Source of the DNA: CAIWHR01 sp963726765 | GTDB lineage: Bacteria; Pseudomonadota; Gammaproteobacteria; Burkholderiales; Casimicrobiaceae | DNA length: 64,000 nucleotides | Direction: 5' to 3' | Assembly (NCBI GenBank): GCA_963726765.1 | Contig: CAVSDH010000006.1 | Span: 248,001 to 312,000 of the forward strand | In this document: in pieces, positions 17,410-27,138 of the stretch | Position numbering within the stretch: position 1 is the stretch's first letter | Layout: the number at the start of each line of letters is the position of its first letter | Program-made: the position numbers and the translations under genes | Notes under the pieces: model-generated | Databases searched by the model: none | What the model saw: the letters and a program-made list of their open reading frames with translations, nothing else | What the model was told of the DNA's origin: nothing

Positions 17410-19205
17410 GCGGCCACCTTCCTGGTTTCTGCGGCGCGTGCCCAGTCGACGATCGCCTTCGCCACTTCGCCGGGACGCAGCGGCAGCGGGCCCGGACGAT
17501 GGAAGCCGGCGGGGCGACCCGGCAGGTCGTAGACGGAGCGGAGGTATCGAAGCAACTGCCCGCCGTGATTCTGTTCGACCACGAGCACGCGGGCGACGCC
17601 GCGGAGCGCATCGGCCATCTTCTCCGGCTGCGCGGGCGCCAGCAGCCGCAGCGTCACCAATCTGGCAATGACTCCATCGGCCGCCGCACGCGCGACCGCT
17701 TCGCGCACCGCCGCGGTGACGGATCCGAAGGTGACGACGGCGAGGTCCCCCTCGCCTTCGATATCGGCCCAGAACGGGCCGTACTCGTGCGCAAGCAGCT
17801 TGCGCTCGCGCTTGTCGAGCTGCAGTGAATGGTCGCGCGCGCCGCTGCTGGGGATGCCGCCTTCCGTATGCTCGAGCCCGTCGGCCGTGTACACCACTCC
17901 GGGCGTGCCGGGGATCGCCATCGGCGAGACGCCGGACTCGGTATTCCGGTAGCGCTTGTAGTCGGGTGCGTTCGCACCGGCCGTGAGACGACGGCCGGTG
18001 AATGCGACGTCTGCCGGGCGGTCGACGATCGCGCGCGACTGGCCCATGAACTGGTCCGACAGCACGATCGCCGGCACCTGCAGCGCCTCGGCGAGCTGCA
18101 CCGCCCACTGCGTCGTCGCCAGGCAATCGGCGATCGACGCCGGCGCGAGCACGAGCCGCGGCGCGTCGCCGTGCAAGCCCGCGACCGCGAACGAGAGATC
18201 GCTCTGCTCGCTCTTCGCCGGGATGCCGGTCGACGGACCGCCGCGCATCACGTCGACGACGACGATGGGAATCTCGGCACCGACGGCGAGGCCGATGCCC
18301 TCCGTCATCAATGCAAGGCCCGGGCCGGCGGTCGCCGTGAGCGACGGCACGCCGCCGTACGACGCGCCGATGATCATGTTGACCGAGGCGAGCTCGTCCT
18401 CGGCCTGCAGCAGCGTGCCGCCGACCTTGGCCAGTGCCGGCGCCATCCATTCGAGGAGCTCCGTCGCCGGCGTGATCGGGTAGGCGGCGACGAAGCGGAT
18501 GCCGCCGCGGATGGCGCCGAAGCCCGCTGCCTCGTTGCCGCTGATGAGCCAACGTTTGCCTGCGGCGGCCGGGGCCGGCGGCAACGACGGTACGCCGTCG
18601 ATACCCGCCGCGGCCGACATGCCGGCCTGCAATGCCGCGAGGTTCGCGCGGAGCGAGTCGTCGCTCCGTTTCCACGAATCGCGCACCGCGGCTTCGAGCG
18701 CTGCGGCGGAGATGCCGGCAAGCGCGCCCGCGAGACCCAGCGCCACCATGTTCGTCCAGCTTCCGGGGATGCCCTTCGCGGTCTTCTTGAGCGTTCGCGT
18801 CACGTGGCGCGCACCGCTCGCGCGGAATGCCTCGGGCGGCTCGCCCTCGTCAGGGTCGCCGATCATCACGCTCGCCGCGCCGAGCGGAATCTCGTCGGCG
18901 AAGCGGTTGACGTTCTGCCAGTCCATCGCGAGCAGGAGATCGAACGTGTCGTCGAGCGTGGCCGTCGGTGCGTGCCCGATGCGGATGAGCGCCGCGGCCT
19001 CGCCGCCGCGGATCTGCGGCCCGCTGGTTCGCACCATCAACCCGTAGAAGCCCGCGCGCGCCGCGGCGTCGAGCAGCAGCGTCCCGGCCGTCATGATGCC
19101 GCTGCCGCCGCTGCCGGCCAGCGCGATGGAAAGGCTGGCCGGGACTCCGCGCGGTTGCGCCGCCGCAGCGGCTCCGCGCGTCTTTGTGCTCGTCGTGGGT
19201 TGCAC
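17406..19205 (-). CDS. korA: 2-oxoglutarate:ferredoxin oxidoreductase, fused gamma-alpha subunit
   Basis: A 599-residue fusion. Residues 25-190 form the gamma domain (IALAGSGGSGIMTAGTLLLD, MVRTSGPQIRGGEAAALI). The alpha domain follows (FGAIRGGIRFVAAYPITPAT, EDELASVNMIIGASYGG, TATAGPGLALMTEGIGLA), and the C-terminal domain contains VVTFGSVTAAVREAV and VLVVEQNHGGQL. This gamma-alpha order is the usual KorA form. Although the frame is open further upstream, GTG at 19205 is chosen because AAGGAG lies 8 bases before it on the - strand. It starts a korA-korB-ferritin-like-ridA unit divergent from the benzoyl-CoA genes. Confidence 0.9.
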   Translation of the reverse strand: MQPTTSTKTRGAAAAAQPRGVPASLSIALAGSGGSGIMTAGTLLLDAAARAGFYGLMVRTSGPQIRGGEAAALIRIGHAPTATLDDTFDLLLAMDWQNVNRFADEIPLGAASVMIGDPDEGEPPEAFRASGARHVTRTLKKTAKGIPGSWTNMVALGLAGALAGISAAALEAAVRDSWKRSDDSLRANLAALQAGMSAAAGIDGVPSLPPAPAAAGKRWLISGNEAAGFGAIRGGIRFVAAYPITPATELLEWMAPALAKVGGTLLQAEDELASVNMIIGASYGGVPSLTATAGPGLALMTEGIGLAVGAEIPIVVVDVMRGGPSTGIPAKSEQSDLSFAVAGLHGDAPRLVLAPASIADCLATTQWAVQLAEALQVPAIVLSDQFMGQSRAIVDRPADVAFTGRRLTAGANAPDYKRYRNTESGVSPMAIPGTPGVVYTADGLEHTEGGIPSSGARDHSLQLDKRERKLLAHEYGPFWADIEGEGDLAVVTFGSVTAAVREAVARAAADGVIARLVTLRLLAPAQPEKMADALRGVARVLVVEQNHGGQLLRYLRSVYDLPGRPAGFHRPGPLPLRPGEVAKAIVDWARAAETRKVAA

Positions 19206-19438
19206 GTCGATTCTCCTTCGTCCGATTTGCGCAGTTAGCCCGCTCCGCGCGCTTGCGCAGTTGATGCAGATCAAAGCGCCCGCAATCGCGCTCCCGCAAG
19301 ATGGTTTGCGCTAAACCGGTATTGTGGTACTGTAATACCAGAATAGCGCCGCCGGGGACGCCGAGTCAAGCCGTGGAGGCGTTGGCTCCGCCGGCGCGGT
19401 GGTCCCCGATGAGCGCAACTGCAGGAGGATTCGTTCCA
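19206..19438. promoter_or_regulatory. Divergent promoter region between korA and had
   Basis: These 233 bases separate the - strand kor operon from the + strand benzoyl-CoA operon and must hold both promoters. The stretch 19301-19345 is locally AT-rich and contains the inverted repeats listed next. TGTAAT at 19331-19336 matches five of six positions of a -10 box for the + strand, with TTGCGC at 19306-19311 as a poor, over-spaced -35. AGGAGG at 19423-19428 is the had ribosome-binding site. Confidence 0.5.
19318..19340. promoter_or_regulatory. Nested inverted repeats, candidate operator of the benzoyl-CoA operon
   Basis: GGTATT (19318-19323) and AATACC (19334-19339) are perfect inverted arms around ten bases. 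A second pair, TGGTA (19325-19329) and TACCA (19336-19340), is nested within it. They overlap the best -10 candidate, so a bound regulator would block transcription. No regulator gene is adjacent. Confidence 0.5.
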
Positions 19439-20508
19439 ATGAGCATCGAAGCCCGCCGCTGGCTGATGGCCGCGGCCAACGCGCCGCTCGAACGCCGGAC
19501 GTTCGTCGCCGAGCCGGGTCCCGGCGAGGTCGTGGTCGAGATCGCCGGCTGCGGGGTCTGCCACACCGATCTCGGGTATTACTACGACGGCGTGCGCACC
19601 AACCACCCGCTGCCGCTGGCGCTCGGCCACGAGATCAGCGGTCGCGTGGTCGCTGCGGGCGCCGGCGCGGAAACTGGCTCGCCCGGGCGGTCATTGTCCC
19701 CGCCGTGCTCCCCTGCGGCGAATGCGACCTCTGCCGCCGAGGCCTGGCGCCGATCTGCCGCGCGCAAAAGATGCCGGGCAACGACATCCACGGCGGGTTC
19801 GCGTCGCACATCGTCGTGCCGGGGCGCGGGCTCTGTCCGGTCGACGAGGCAAGGCTCGCCAAGGCCGGCCTCACGCTTGCCGACGTGTCCATCGTCGCGG
19901 ACGCGCTGACCACCCCGTACCAGGCGGTCAGGCGCGCCGGCGTGAAACCCGGCAGCCTCGCCATCGTCGTCGGCGCCGGCGGTGTCGGCGGCTACTGCGT
20001 GCAGGTTGCGCAGGCATTCGGCGCCAAGGTCGTCGCCATCGACGTCGATCAGGCGAAGCTCGCGGCAATCGCCCGCCACGGCGCGGCGCTGACGCTCGAC
20101 GCGCGGGCACAGGACGCAAAGGCGATCAAGGCAGCGATCAGCGCCTTCGCCAAGCAGAGCGGGCTTCCCGCGACGGAATGGTTCATCTTCGAGTGCTCCG
20201 GCACCGCCGCCGGCCAGCTTTCGGCGTACGGACTGCTGGTGCACGGGGCGACGCTGTCGGTCGTCGGCTTCACGATGGACAAGGTCGAGGTACGCCTGTC
20301 CAACCTGATGGCGTACGACGCGCGTGCAATCGGCAACTGGGGCTGCCCTCCCGAGTTCTATCCCGCGGCGCTCGATCTCGTGCTCGACGGCAAGGTCGCG
20401 ATCAAGCCTTTCGTCGAAGCGCATCCGCTGGACGACATCAACCGCATCTTCGCCGCCGTCCACCATCGCGAAATCTCGAAGCGCGTGGTGCTGACGCCCG
20501 CACCCTGA
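19439..20508 (+). CDS. had: 6-hydroxycyclohex-1-ene-1-carbonyl-CoA dehydrogenase, one frameshift
   Basis: A zinc-type alcohol dehydrogenase of about 356 residues that oxidises 6-hydroxycyclohex-1-ene-1-carbonyl-CoA with NAD+ in the benzoyl-CoA pathway. Catalytic zinc ligands lie in GCGVCHTDLGYYYDG and LALGHEISG; structural zinc cysteines are in PCGECDLCRRG; the NAD fold is IVVGAGGVGGYCVQVA. Segments such as RAVIVPAVLPCG and CRAQKMPGNDIHGGFASH match the Had subfamily closely. The frame changes near 19675 (one base appears lost); the rest is intact. ATG 19439 follows AGGAGG by ten bases. It is the first gene of the had-oah-dch-bcrCBAD-fdx operon. Confidence 0.88.
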
Positions 20509-20521
20509 CGGAGCCTTACGA

Positions 20522-21647
20522 ATGAACGCACCCGAAACGCTCGCCCACCGCGAATTCAAGAATCACGACCTCGTCGACGACATCGCCAAGCCGGGCGTCC
20601 GGTACGAAAAGCGCCCCGCCACGCTGCCCGACGGCAAGGTCGTTCGCCGGCCTCTACAACGCCTGGATCACGCTCGACAATCCGACGCAGTTCAATTCGT
20701 ACACGACCGACATGGTCAAGGGCGTGATTCTCGCGTTTCGCGCGGCATCCAACGCCCGCGACGTGAATTGCGTGGTGTTCACCGGCGAAGGCAACAAGGC
20801 CTTCTGCACCGGCGGCAACACGAAGGAATACGCCGAGTACTACGCCGGCCATCCGCAGGAATATCGGCAATACATGCGCCTCTTCAACGACATGGTCTCG
20901 GGGATACTCGCCTGCGACAAGCCCGTGATCTGCCGCGTCAACGGGATGCGCATCGGCGGCGGCCAGGAGATCGGGATGGCGTGCGATTTCTCGGTCGCGC
21001 AGGACCTCGCGCGCTTCGGCCAGGCCGGCCCCAAGCACGGATCTGCGCCGCTCGGCGGCGCAACCGATTTCCTGCCGGTGATCGCGGGTGCCGAACGATC
21101 GATGGCGGCGTGCGTGCTGTGCGAGCCGTTCTCCGCGCACAAGGCCTACTGGATGGGAGTGCTCACCGACATCGTGCCGGCGCTGAAGGTCGACGGCCGC
21201 TACGTCGCGAACCCGCTGGTCGAGACACAGCGGATGACCGACGAGTTCGGCCGCTTCGTGTTCGGCGAGGCGAAGACGGGCGACGCGGCGAAAGAGGGCA
21301 AGGCGCTCCTCGCGCGCGGCACGGTCGACCTCTCGCTGCTCGACGCGAAGGTGAGCGAACTCTGCGCGAAGATGCTGCTCACGTTCCCCGACTGCACGAC
21401 CAAGACGCTGGAGGAGTTGAGGAAGCCCAAGCTCGACGCGTGGAACCGCAACAAGGAGAACTCGCGCGCCTGGCTCGCGCTCAACATGATGACCGAGGCG
21501 CGCGCCGGCTTCACCGCGTTCAACGAAGGCACGAAGGACGACCGCGAGGCGGACTTCGTCCTGCTGAGGCAGAAGCTCGCCGCCGGCGAGAGCTGGGTCG
21601 GACCGTTGCACGACGCGATCCAGCCGAAGAACCGGCGCAAGGACTAG
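20522..21647 (+). CDS. oah: 6-oxocyclohex-1-ene-1-carbonyl-CoA hydrolase, one frameshift
   Basis: A crotonase-superfamily enzyme of about 375 residues that adds water to 6-oxocyclohex-1-ene-1-carbonyl-CoA and opens the ring, giving 3-hydroxypimelyl-CoA. The N-terminus (KNHDLVDDIAKPGVRYEKRP) and the GLYNAWITLDNPTQFNSYTT block are typical of Oah. Oxyanion-hole segments are AFCTGGNTKEYAEYY and MRIGGGQEIGMACDFSVAQ. One extra T near 20645 (gtcgttcgcc) breaks the frame; removing it restores DGKVVAGLYNAW. It lies 13 bases after had and 3 bases before dch. Confidence 0.88.
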
Positions 21648-21650
21648 GGC

Positions 21651-22424
21651 ATGTCCGGGGAATCGCCGCTGCAGGACCGCGTCGAGCGCGACGGTGCGCT
21701 GCTGCACCTGACGCTCGCGCGACCGAAGGCCAATCTGGTCGACGCCGCGATGATCGCCGCGCTGCACGGGGCGTTCGTGGCTTATCGCGGCATTGCCGGA
21801 CTGCGCGGCGTGCTGCTCGACGCAGAGGGGTCGCACTTCAGCTTCGGCGCCAGCGTCGACGAGCATCTGCCCGGTCGTTGCGATGCCATGCTCGCGTCTT
21901 TGCACGCGCTGATTCTCGCGATGCTCGAGTTTCCGGCACCGATCCTCGTCGCCGTACGCGGACAGTGCCTGGGCGGCGGACTGGAAGTGGCGCTCGCCGG
22001 CAGCGCGATCTTCGCCGCACCGGACGCGCAGTTCGGCCAACCGGAAATGAAGCTCGGCGTGTTCGCGCCGGCGGCCTCCGTGCTGCTGCCGTATCGCGTC
22101 AGTCAGCCCGCTGCCGAAGACCTGCTGTTGTCGGGTCGCACCATCGGCGCCGGCGAAGCGAAGGCGATGGGGCTCGTGCAAATCGTCTTCGACGATCCGG
22201 AAGCCGCCGCCCTCGCCTATTTCGACCAGCATCTCGCGGGCAAGAGCGCCGCGGCGCTCGCGTGCGCGGTGACGGCCTCCCGCGGGGCGATGGTCCGCGA
22301 TGTCCGTCATCGCCTTGCCGAAGTCGAGCGGCTCTACCTCGACGGCCTGATGGCCACCCGCGACGCGAACGAAGGCCTGCTGGCCTTTCTCGCGAAGCGC
22401 AAGCCCAACTGGGAGCATCGCTGA
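21651..22424 (+). CDS. dch: Cyclohexa-1,5-diene-1-carbonyl-CoA hydratase
   Basis: A 257-residue crotonase-family hydratase acting on the dienoyl-CoA product of benzoyl-CoA reductase. The CoA/oxyanion blocks are SHFSFGASVDEHLPG and VRGQCLGGGLEVALAGS, followed by FGQPEMKLGVFAP. The SFGASVDEH motif resembles known Dch and BadK-like proteins. Its length matches Thauera Dch. The stop overlaps the bcrC start (TGATG), indicating coupling to the reductase genes. The assignment is strong because of both sequence and position. Confidence 0.9.
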   Translation: MSGESPLQDRVERDGALLHLTLARPKANLVDAAMIAALHGAFVAYRGIAGLRGVLLDAEGSHFSFGASVDEHLPGRCDAMLASLHALILAMLEFPAPILVAVRGQCLGGGLEVALAGSAIFAAPDAQFGQPEMKLGVFAPAASVLLPYRVSQPAAEDLLLSGRTIGAGEAKAMGLVQIVFDDPEAAALAYFDQHLAGKSAAALACAVTASRGAMVRDVRHRLAEVERLYLDGLMATRDANEGLLAFLAKRKPNWEHR

Positions 22425-23602
22425 TGGTTGAGACTCCTGCGGTAATCAAGATCGTCGAGCGCTGCCAGGCGCTGTTCGAGGATCTCGACTTCAACGCGGT
22501 CAAGGAATGGAAGGCTGCGGTGCCGGGGCGCAAGGCGATCGGCTACATGCCCGTCTACGTTCCGCGCGAGCTGATCCACGCCGCGGGAATGCTGTCGGTC
22601 GGCATCCTGGGCGGCGGCGACCAGATCGAGGTGATCCAGGGCGACGCCTATTACCAGAGCTACATCTGCCGCATTCCGAGATCGACGATCGAGCTCGGGC
22701 TGACCGGCCGCCTCGACTGCCTGGACGGCATGCTCTTTCCGTCGATCTGCGACGTCATCCGGAACCTGTCCGGCATGTGGCAGCTGCTGTTCAAGGACAA
22801 GTACGTCAAGTACCTCGACGTGCCGCAGAACTACGTGGACTCGATCGGCGGCGCGTTCTACGTCCAGGAGCTCGAAGTCCTGCGCGAGGACCTGGGCCGG
22901 ATGCGCGGCAAACCGATCACGGACGATGAGATCAACGCGTCGATCCGGGTGTTCAACGACAACCGCGCGGCGATCCGCGATCTTTATGCCTATCGCGCGC
23001 AAAAGCCGTGGCAGGCGCCGACCGCAGAGGTCTACCTGGTGCTGCGCGCCGGCATGGTGCTGCCGCCGGAGGAGCACACGACGCTCGTCCGCGAGTACAT
23101 CGCCGCCGCGGACGCGCTGCCGCGACCGAAGCGCGACAATGCACGCGTCGTGGTCACCGGCGGATTCTGCGAGCAGCCTCCGCTCGCGCTGATCAAGTCG
23201 ATCGAGATGTCGGGTTGCTACATCGTCGACGACGACTTCATGCTGGTGACGCGGTGGCTGCTGGACGACGTCCCGGCCGACGCCAATCCGCTCGACGAAC
23301 TTGCGAAAGCATTCCTCCATCGCTCGGCGACGACGGCCGCCAAGTACGAGGCGACGCGCGAGGAAAAGGGCGTGTTCCTGCTGAAGCAGGTCAAGACGCG
23401 CGCGGCCGAAGGCGTCATCTTCGCCGCACCGTCCTTCTGCGATCCCGCGCTGCTCGAGCGCCCGATGCTGCAGGACGTGCTCGGCCGGCACAAGGTGCCG
23501 CACACCGCGTTCAAGTATGCCGAGAACACCGGGCAGATGGCGCCGATCCGCGAGCAGGCGGGGACGTTTGCCGATTCGATCAAGCTATGGAGCGCCGCAT
23601 GA
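22424..23602 (+). CDS. bcrC: Benzoyl-CoA reductase subunit C
   Basis: A 392-residue subunit of the class I ATP-dependent benzoyl-CoA reductase, from the 2-hydroxyacyl-CoA dehydratase FeS family. BcrB and BcrC form the module where the aromatic ring is reduced. Conserved cysteines visible include those of LFPSICDVIRNLSGMW, TGGFCEQPPL and FAAPSFCDPALLERPM, candidates for the active-site [4Fe-4S] cluster. Length agrees with the roughly 44-kDa Thauera subunit. It overlaps dch and bcrB by a few bases, so the reductase subunits are translated together. Confidence 0.92.
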   Translation: MVETPAVIKIVERCQALFEDLDFNAVKEWKAAVPGRKAIGYMPVYVPRELIHAAGMLSVGILGGGDQIEVIQGDAYYQSYICRIPRSTIELGLTGRLDCLDGMLFPSICDVIRNLSGMWQLLFKDKYVKYLDVPQNYVDSIGGAFYVQELEVLREDLGRMRGKPITDDEINASIRVFNDNRAAIRDLYAYRAQKPWQAPTAEVYLVLRAGMVLPPEEHTTLVREYIAAADALPRPKRDNARVVVTGGFCEQPPLALIKSIEMSGCYIVDDDFMLVTRWLLDDVPADANPLDELAKAFLHRSATTAAKYEATREEKGVFLLKQVKTRAAEGVIFAAPSFCDPALLERPMLQDVLGRHKVPHTAFKYAENTGQMAPIREQAGTFADSIKLWSAA

Positions 23603-24915
23603 CTACCACCGCCGCGATGCCCGCCAGCGTCAAGAAGCCGCAGAACGTCCAGAAGGAGGACGCGATGCTGCTGCAGAAGGAGATGATCAACAGCAACTAC
23701 CACGACCTCGCGCATGCGCACGACCAGGGGCGCAAGGTGGCCGCGACCTTCGTGCCGGGCAACCTGAACGAGCTCCTGATGTGCTTCGACTTCGCGCGCA
23801 GCCTGCCCGAGACGAACGCGCTGCAGAACGGCATGCGCAAGAAGTCCGGCAAGATGATCATGGACGCCGAGCGCGACGGCCAGTCCGAGGACGTCTGCAC
23901 CTACGTCAAGGCCGACCTCGGGATGATGATGGGGGGCGAGGTCGGCCCCACCGGCGAGGTTCTCCCGAAGCCCGACGTCCTGCTGCTCTCCTACACCGGC
24001 TGCTTCACGTTCATGAAGTGGTTCGAGCTGATCCGTCACAAGTACGGCTGCGAGACGGTGATGCTCCACGTGCCGTATCAGGGCGAGGGCAGGATTGCGC
24101 CGAACATGCGCGAATACGTCGTCAAGCAGCTGAAGGAGACGGTGATTCCGACGCTCGAGCGCGTCTCCGGCGTGAAGTTCGATATCGACCGGCTGCGCCA
24201 GTACATGCGCGAATCGCAGAAGGCCGAGGAGGATCTCGTCGCGGTGCTGCATTCGGCAAAGAACCGGCCGTCGCCGATCGATGGCTACTTCGGCGCCGTC
24301 TACTACATCGGGCCGATCTTCACCGCCTTCCGCGGCACGCCCGAAGCGACCGAGTACTACCGCGTGTTGCGACAGGAAATCGACCAGCGCGTCCGCGACG
24401 GCAAGGGCCCGGTCACGCCCGACGGCGAGATGGGGGAGGAAAAGTACCGGCTGGTGGTCGAGGGCCCGCCCAACTGGACCAGCTTCCGCGAGTTCTGGAA
24501 GATGTTCTACGACGAAGGCGCGGTGGTCGTCTCGTCGACGTACGCGAAGGTCGGCGGTCTCTACGACTTCGGCTTCCGCCACGACGCGGACCACCCGCTC
24601 GAGTCGCTCGCCGACTACTGTCTCGGCTGCTACACGAACCTCAACCTTCCCTCGCGCGTCGACATGATCTGCAGGTACATCGACGAATACCAGGCGGACG
24701 GCCTGCTGATCAATTCGATCAAGAGCTGCAACAGCTTTTCCGCGGGGCAGCTCCTCATCCTCCGCGAGGTCGAGCGCCGCACGGGCAAGCCGGCGGCGTT
24801 CATCGAGACCGACCTCGTCGACCCGCGCTACTTCTCGGCTGCCAACGTCAAGAACCGGCTGGAAAGCTACTTCCAGATGGTGAAGGCGAAGCGCGTCGCC
24901 GCCGCCGCCCACTAG
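23599..24915 (+). CDS. bcrB: Benzoyl-CoA reductase subunit B
   Basis: A 438-residue partner of BcrC in the ring-reducing module. The family pattern is clear in MLLQKEMINSNYHDLAHAHD, RSLPETNALQNGMRKKSGK and the cysteine segments LLLSYTGCFTFMKWFELI, DYCLGCYTNLNLPSR and SIKSCNSFSAGQLLILREVE, likely Fe-S ligands. The start ATG overlaps the bcrC stop (ATGA). The frame is intact throughout, with no truncation. The ribosome-binding site of bcrA (GAGGGG) lies at its end. Confidence 0.92.
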   Translation: MTTTAAMPASVKKPQNVQKEDAMLLQKEMINSNYHDLAHAHDQGRKVAATFVPGNLNELLMCFDFARSLPETNALQNGMRKKSGKMIMDAERDGQSEDVCTYVKADLGMMMGGEVGPTGEVLPKPDVLLLSYTGCFTFMKWFELIRHKYGCETVMLHVPYQGEGRIAPNMREYVVKQLKETVIPTLERVSGVKFDIDRLRQYMRESQKAEEDLVAVLHSAKNRPSPIDGYFGAVYYIGPIFTAFRGTPEATEYYRVLRQEIDQRVRDGKGPVTPDGEMGEEKYRLVVEGPPNWTSFREFWKMFYDEGAVVVSSTYAKVGGLYDFGFRHDADHPLESLADYCLGCYTNLNLPSRVDMICRYIDEYQADGLLINSIKSCNSFSAGQLLILREVERRTGKPAAFIETDLVDPRYFSAANVKNRLESYFQMVKAKRVAAAAH

Positions 24916-24926
24916 AGGGGATACGC

Positions 24927-26270
24927 ATGCGCTGCTTCATCGGCATCGATCTCGGCTCGACGACCACCAAGGCGGTCGTCATGGACGAGAACCAGAACGT
25001 GCTCGGGCGCGGCATCACGAACTCGCGCTCGAACTACGACACTGCCGCCGCCATCGCAAAACAGGAGGCACTCGTCAACGGCCGCTTCTTCCTGTTCCGG
25101 CAGGCGCTTGCCAGCACCGGGGCGTTGAACGGCGCGCTCGACGGCTTCCTCGGGCAGCTCGAGCGCGACTTCCGCTCGGAGCAGTACCTCGAACAGCTCG
25201 CCGATCTCGCAGCGACGTGCCAGCGCAGCCTCGCCACGGCCAAATTCGGCGACGCGACCAAGGCGGTGGGCGAAGCGCTGACCGAGGTGTTCCGGCTGCT
25301 GACCGCCGAGGCTCCGACGCTGTTCGCCCCCGAGGCCAAGCGCAAATCGGACTTCTTCCGCGACATCGCCGGGAGCCAGTACCTCGCGACGGGCGAGGCT
25401 GTCGCGAAGGCGTCGGGAATCCGCTACGACTTTCTGCTCAACGTATTCGATCGCTCGATCATCGAGGTGGAGAACCGCGTCTACGGCGACTCGATCAAGC
25501 GGCATCTGCTGGCGGCCCTCGAGCGCACGTTCATCGAGTTGCCGGAAACGGCGGGCCGCAGAAGCCAGGTGGAGGCGCCGATCAAGGGCATTCTCGACAC
25601 GCCGCTGGAGGAGACGTACACCGTAGGCACGGGCTACGGCCGCGCGCGGCTTCCGTTCTCGAAGGAGCACGTGCGCTCGGAGATCCTTTGCCATGGACTT
25701 GGCGCGCATGTGATGTACCCGGGCACGGCGACGGTGCTCGACATCGGCGGGCAGGACACGAAGGCGATCCAGGTCGACCCCAGCGGCATCGTCGAAAGCT
25801 TCCAGATGAACGACCGCTGCGCCGCGGGCTGCGGGCGCTATCTCGGATATATCGCCGACGAAATGAACATGGGCCTCCATGAACTGGGGCCGATGGCGAT
25901 GACCTCCACCAAGACAATCCGCATCAACTCGACTTGCACGGTGTTCGCCGGCGCCGAGCTTCGCGACCGGCTGTCGCTCGGCGACAAGCGCGAGGACATC
26001 ATGGCGGGCCTCCACCGCGCGATCATCCTGCGCGCGATGTCGATCCTCGCGCGCTCCGGCGGGATCCGCAACGAATTCACGTTCACGGGCGGCGTCGCCA
26101 AGAACGAGGCCGCCGTGAAGGCGCTGAAGGACCTCGTCCGCGAGAACTACGGCGAGCTGACGCTCAACATCAATCCGGATTCGATCTACACCGGGGCCCT
26201 GGGCGGCGCGACGTTCGCCTGGCGCGCGGTGGTCGAGGAAGGCAGGACCGCGGAGGCACGCGCGGCATGA
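24927..26270 (+). CDS. bcrA: Benzoyl-CoA reductase subunit A (ATP-binding activase)
   Basis: A 447-residue ASKHA-fold ATPase that binds ATP and, with BcrD, a shared [4Fe-4S] cluster which delivers low-potential electrons to BcrBC. The phosphate loops are CFIGIDLGSTTTKAVVMDE and TVLDIGGQDTKAIQ; cluster and helix motifs are NDRCAAGCGRYLGYIADEM and INSTCTVFAGAELRDRL; FTFTGGVAKNEAAVKAL is the adenosine motif. Compared with the dehydratase activase it has the long insert (about residues 30-230) typical of BcrA. It starts 11 bases after bcrB behind GAGGGG. Confidence 0.93.
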   Translation: MRCFIGIDLGSTTTKAVVMDENQNVLGRGITNSRSNYDTAAAIAKQEALVNGRFFLFRQALASTGALNGALDGFLGQLERDFRSEQYLEQLADLAATCQRSLATAKFGDATKAVGEALTEVFRLLTAEAPTLFAPEAKRKSDFFRDIAGSQYLATGEAVAKASGIRYDFLLNVFDRSIIEVENRVYGDSIKRHLLAALERTFIELPETAGRRSQVEAPIKGILDTPLEETYTVGTGYGRARLPFSKEHVRSEILCHGLGAHVMYPGTATVLDIGGQDTKAIQVDPSGIVESFQMNDRCAAGCGRYLGYIADEMNMGLHELGPMAMTSTKTIRINSTCTVFAGAELRDRLSLGDKREDIMAGLHRAIILRAMSILARSGGIRNEFTFTGGVAKNEAAVKALKDLVRENYGELTLNINPDSIYTGALGGATFAWRAVVEEGRTAEARAA

Positions 26271-26280
26271 GGACGACACC

Positions 26281-27121
26281 ATGACCCTGACCATCGGCAT
26301 CGACATCGGCTCGGGTGCGGTCAAGACGACCCTGTTCCGCACGGGCGGCGATCACCACGAGTGGATCGCCAAGCGCTGCGAGCGCATTCGCCGCCGCGAC
26401 CCGATGACGCTCAGCGCAGGAAGGCTTCGACGGCGTGCTGGACGAGGCGGGCCTCAAGCGGAAGGACGTCGACTACATCGCCACCACGGGCGAAGGCGAG
26501 AACGTCAGGTTCGCCACCGGCCACTTCTATTCGATGACCACGCATGCGCGCGGCGGCGTGTTCCTGCATCCCGGCGTCAAGGCCGTCGTCGACATCGGCG
26601 CCCTCAACGGACGCGCAATCTACGTGGACGAGCGGGGCAAGGTTCTTTCGTACAAGATGACGAGCCAGTGCGCATCCGGATCCGGGCAGTTCCTCGAGAA
26701 CATCGCCCGCTATCTCGGCGTCGCGGTCGAGGAGATCGGTACGCTTTCGAAGACGTCGCAGAGTCCCGAGAAATGCAGCTCGATCTGCGCGGTGCTTGCG
26801 GAGACCGACGTGATCAACATGGTGTCGCGCGGCATCGCCACGCCGGACATCCTGAAGGGCATCCACCTGTCGATGGCCTCGCGAATCGTCAAGCTGCTCA
26901 AGGTGACCGGCATCAAGGACGGCACCGCGCTCATCACCGGCGGCCTCGCGCTGGACGAAGGCCTGATCGCCGCGATCCAGGAAGAGATGGTCAACGAGAA
27001 GGTCAACGTGACCGCCGTCAGCCACGTCGACTCCATTTATGCCGGCGCGATCGGCGCCGCCTTGTGGGGCGCGTTCCGACACGGCAAACTGCGGGAACTG
27101 GAAGCGCGCGCCGCTGCCTGA
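26281..27121 (+). CDS. bcrD: Benzoyl-CoA reductase subunit D (ATP-binding activase), one frameshift
   Basis: The second ASKHA subunit, about 280 residues. It has TIGIDIGSGAVKTTLFR, AVVDIGALNGRAIYVDE, the cluster motif MTSQCASGSGQFLENIARY with KCSSICAVLAETDVINMVSR, and ITGGLALDEGL. An extra base near 26420 separates the first 45 residues from the rest; dropping it gives MTLSAEGFDGVLDEAGLKRK without a gap. Together with BcrA it hydrolyses two ATP per reduction. It lies between bcrA and the ferredoxin gene with short spacings. Confidence 0.9.
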
Positions 27122-27138
27122 CCGATCAGGAGATTCCC

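Noticed and set aside
20522..23602. A single open frame of over 1000 codons
   Set aside because: It is the oah start joined by a frameshift to an alternative reading of oah and dch and then to bcrC. The real proteins are recognised in their own frames, and only the last 392 codons are genuine in this frame after the oah start.
23517..24920. Long open frames overlapping bcrB in other frames and on the other strand
   Set aside because: High GC leaves stop-free shadow frames. Their translations are Arg/Pro/Ala-rich and match no family, whereas bcrB is clearly conserved.
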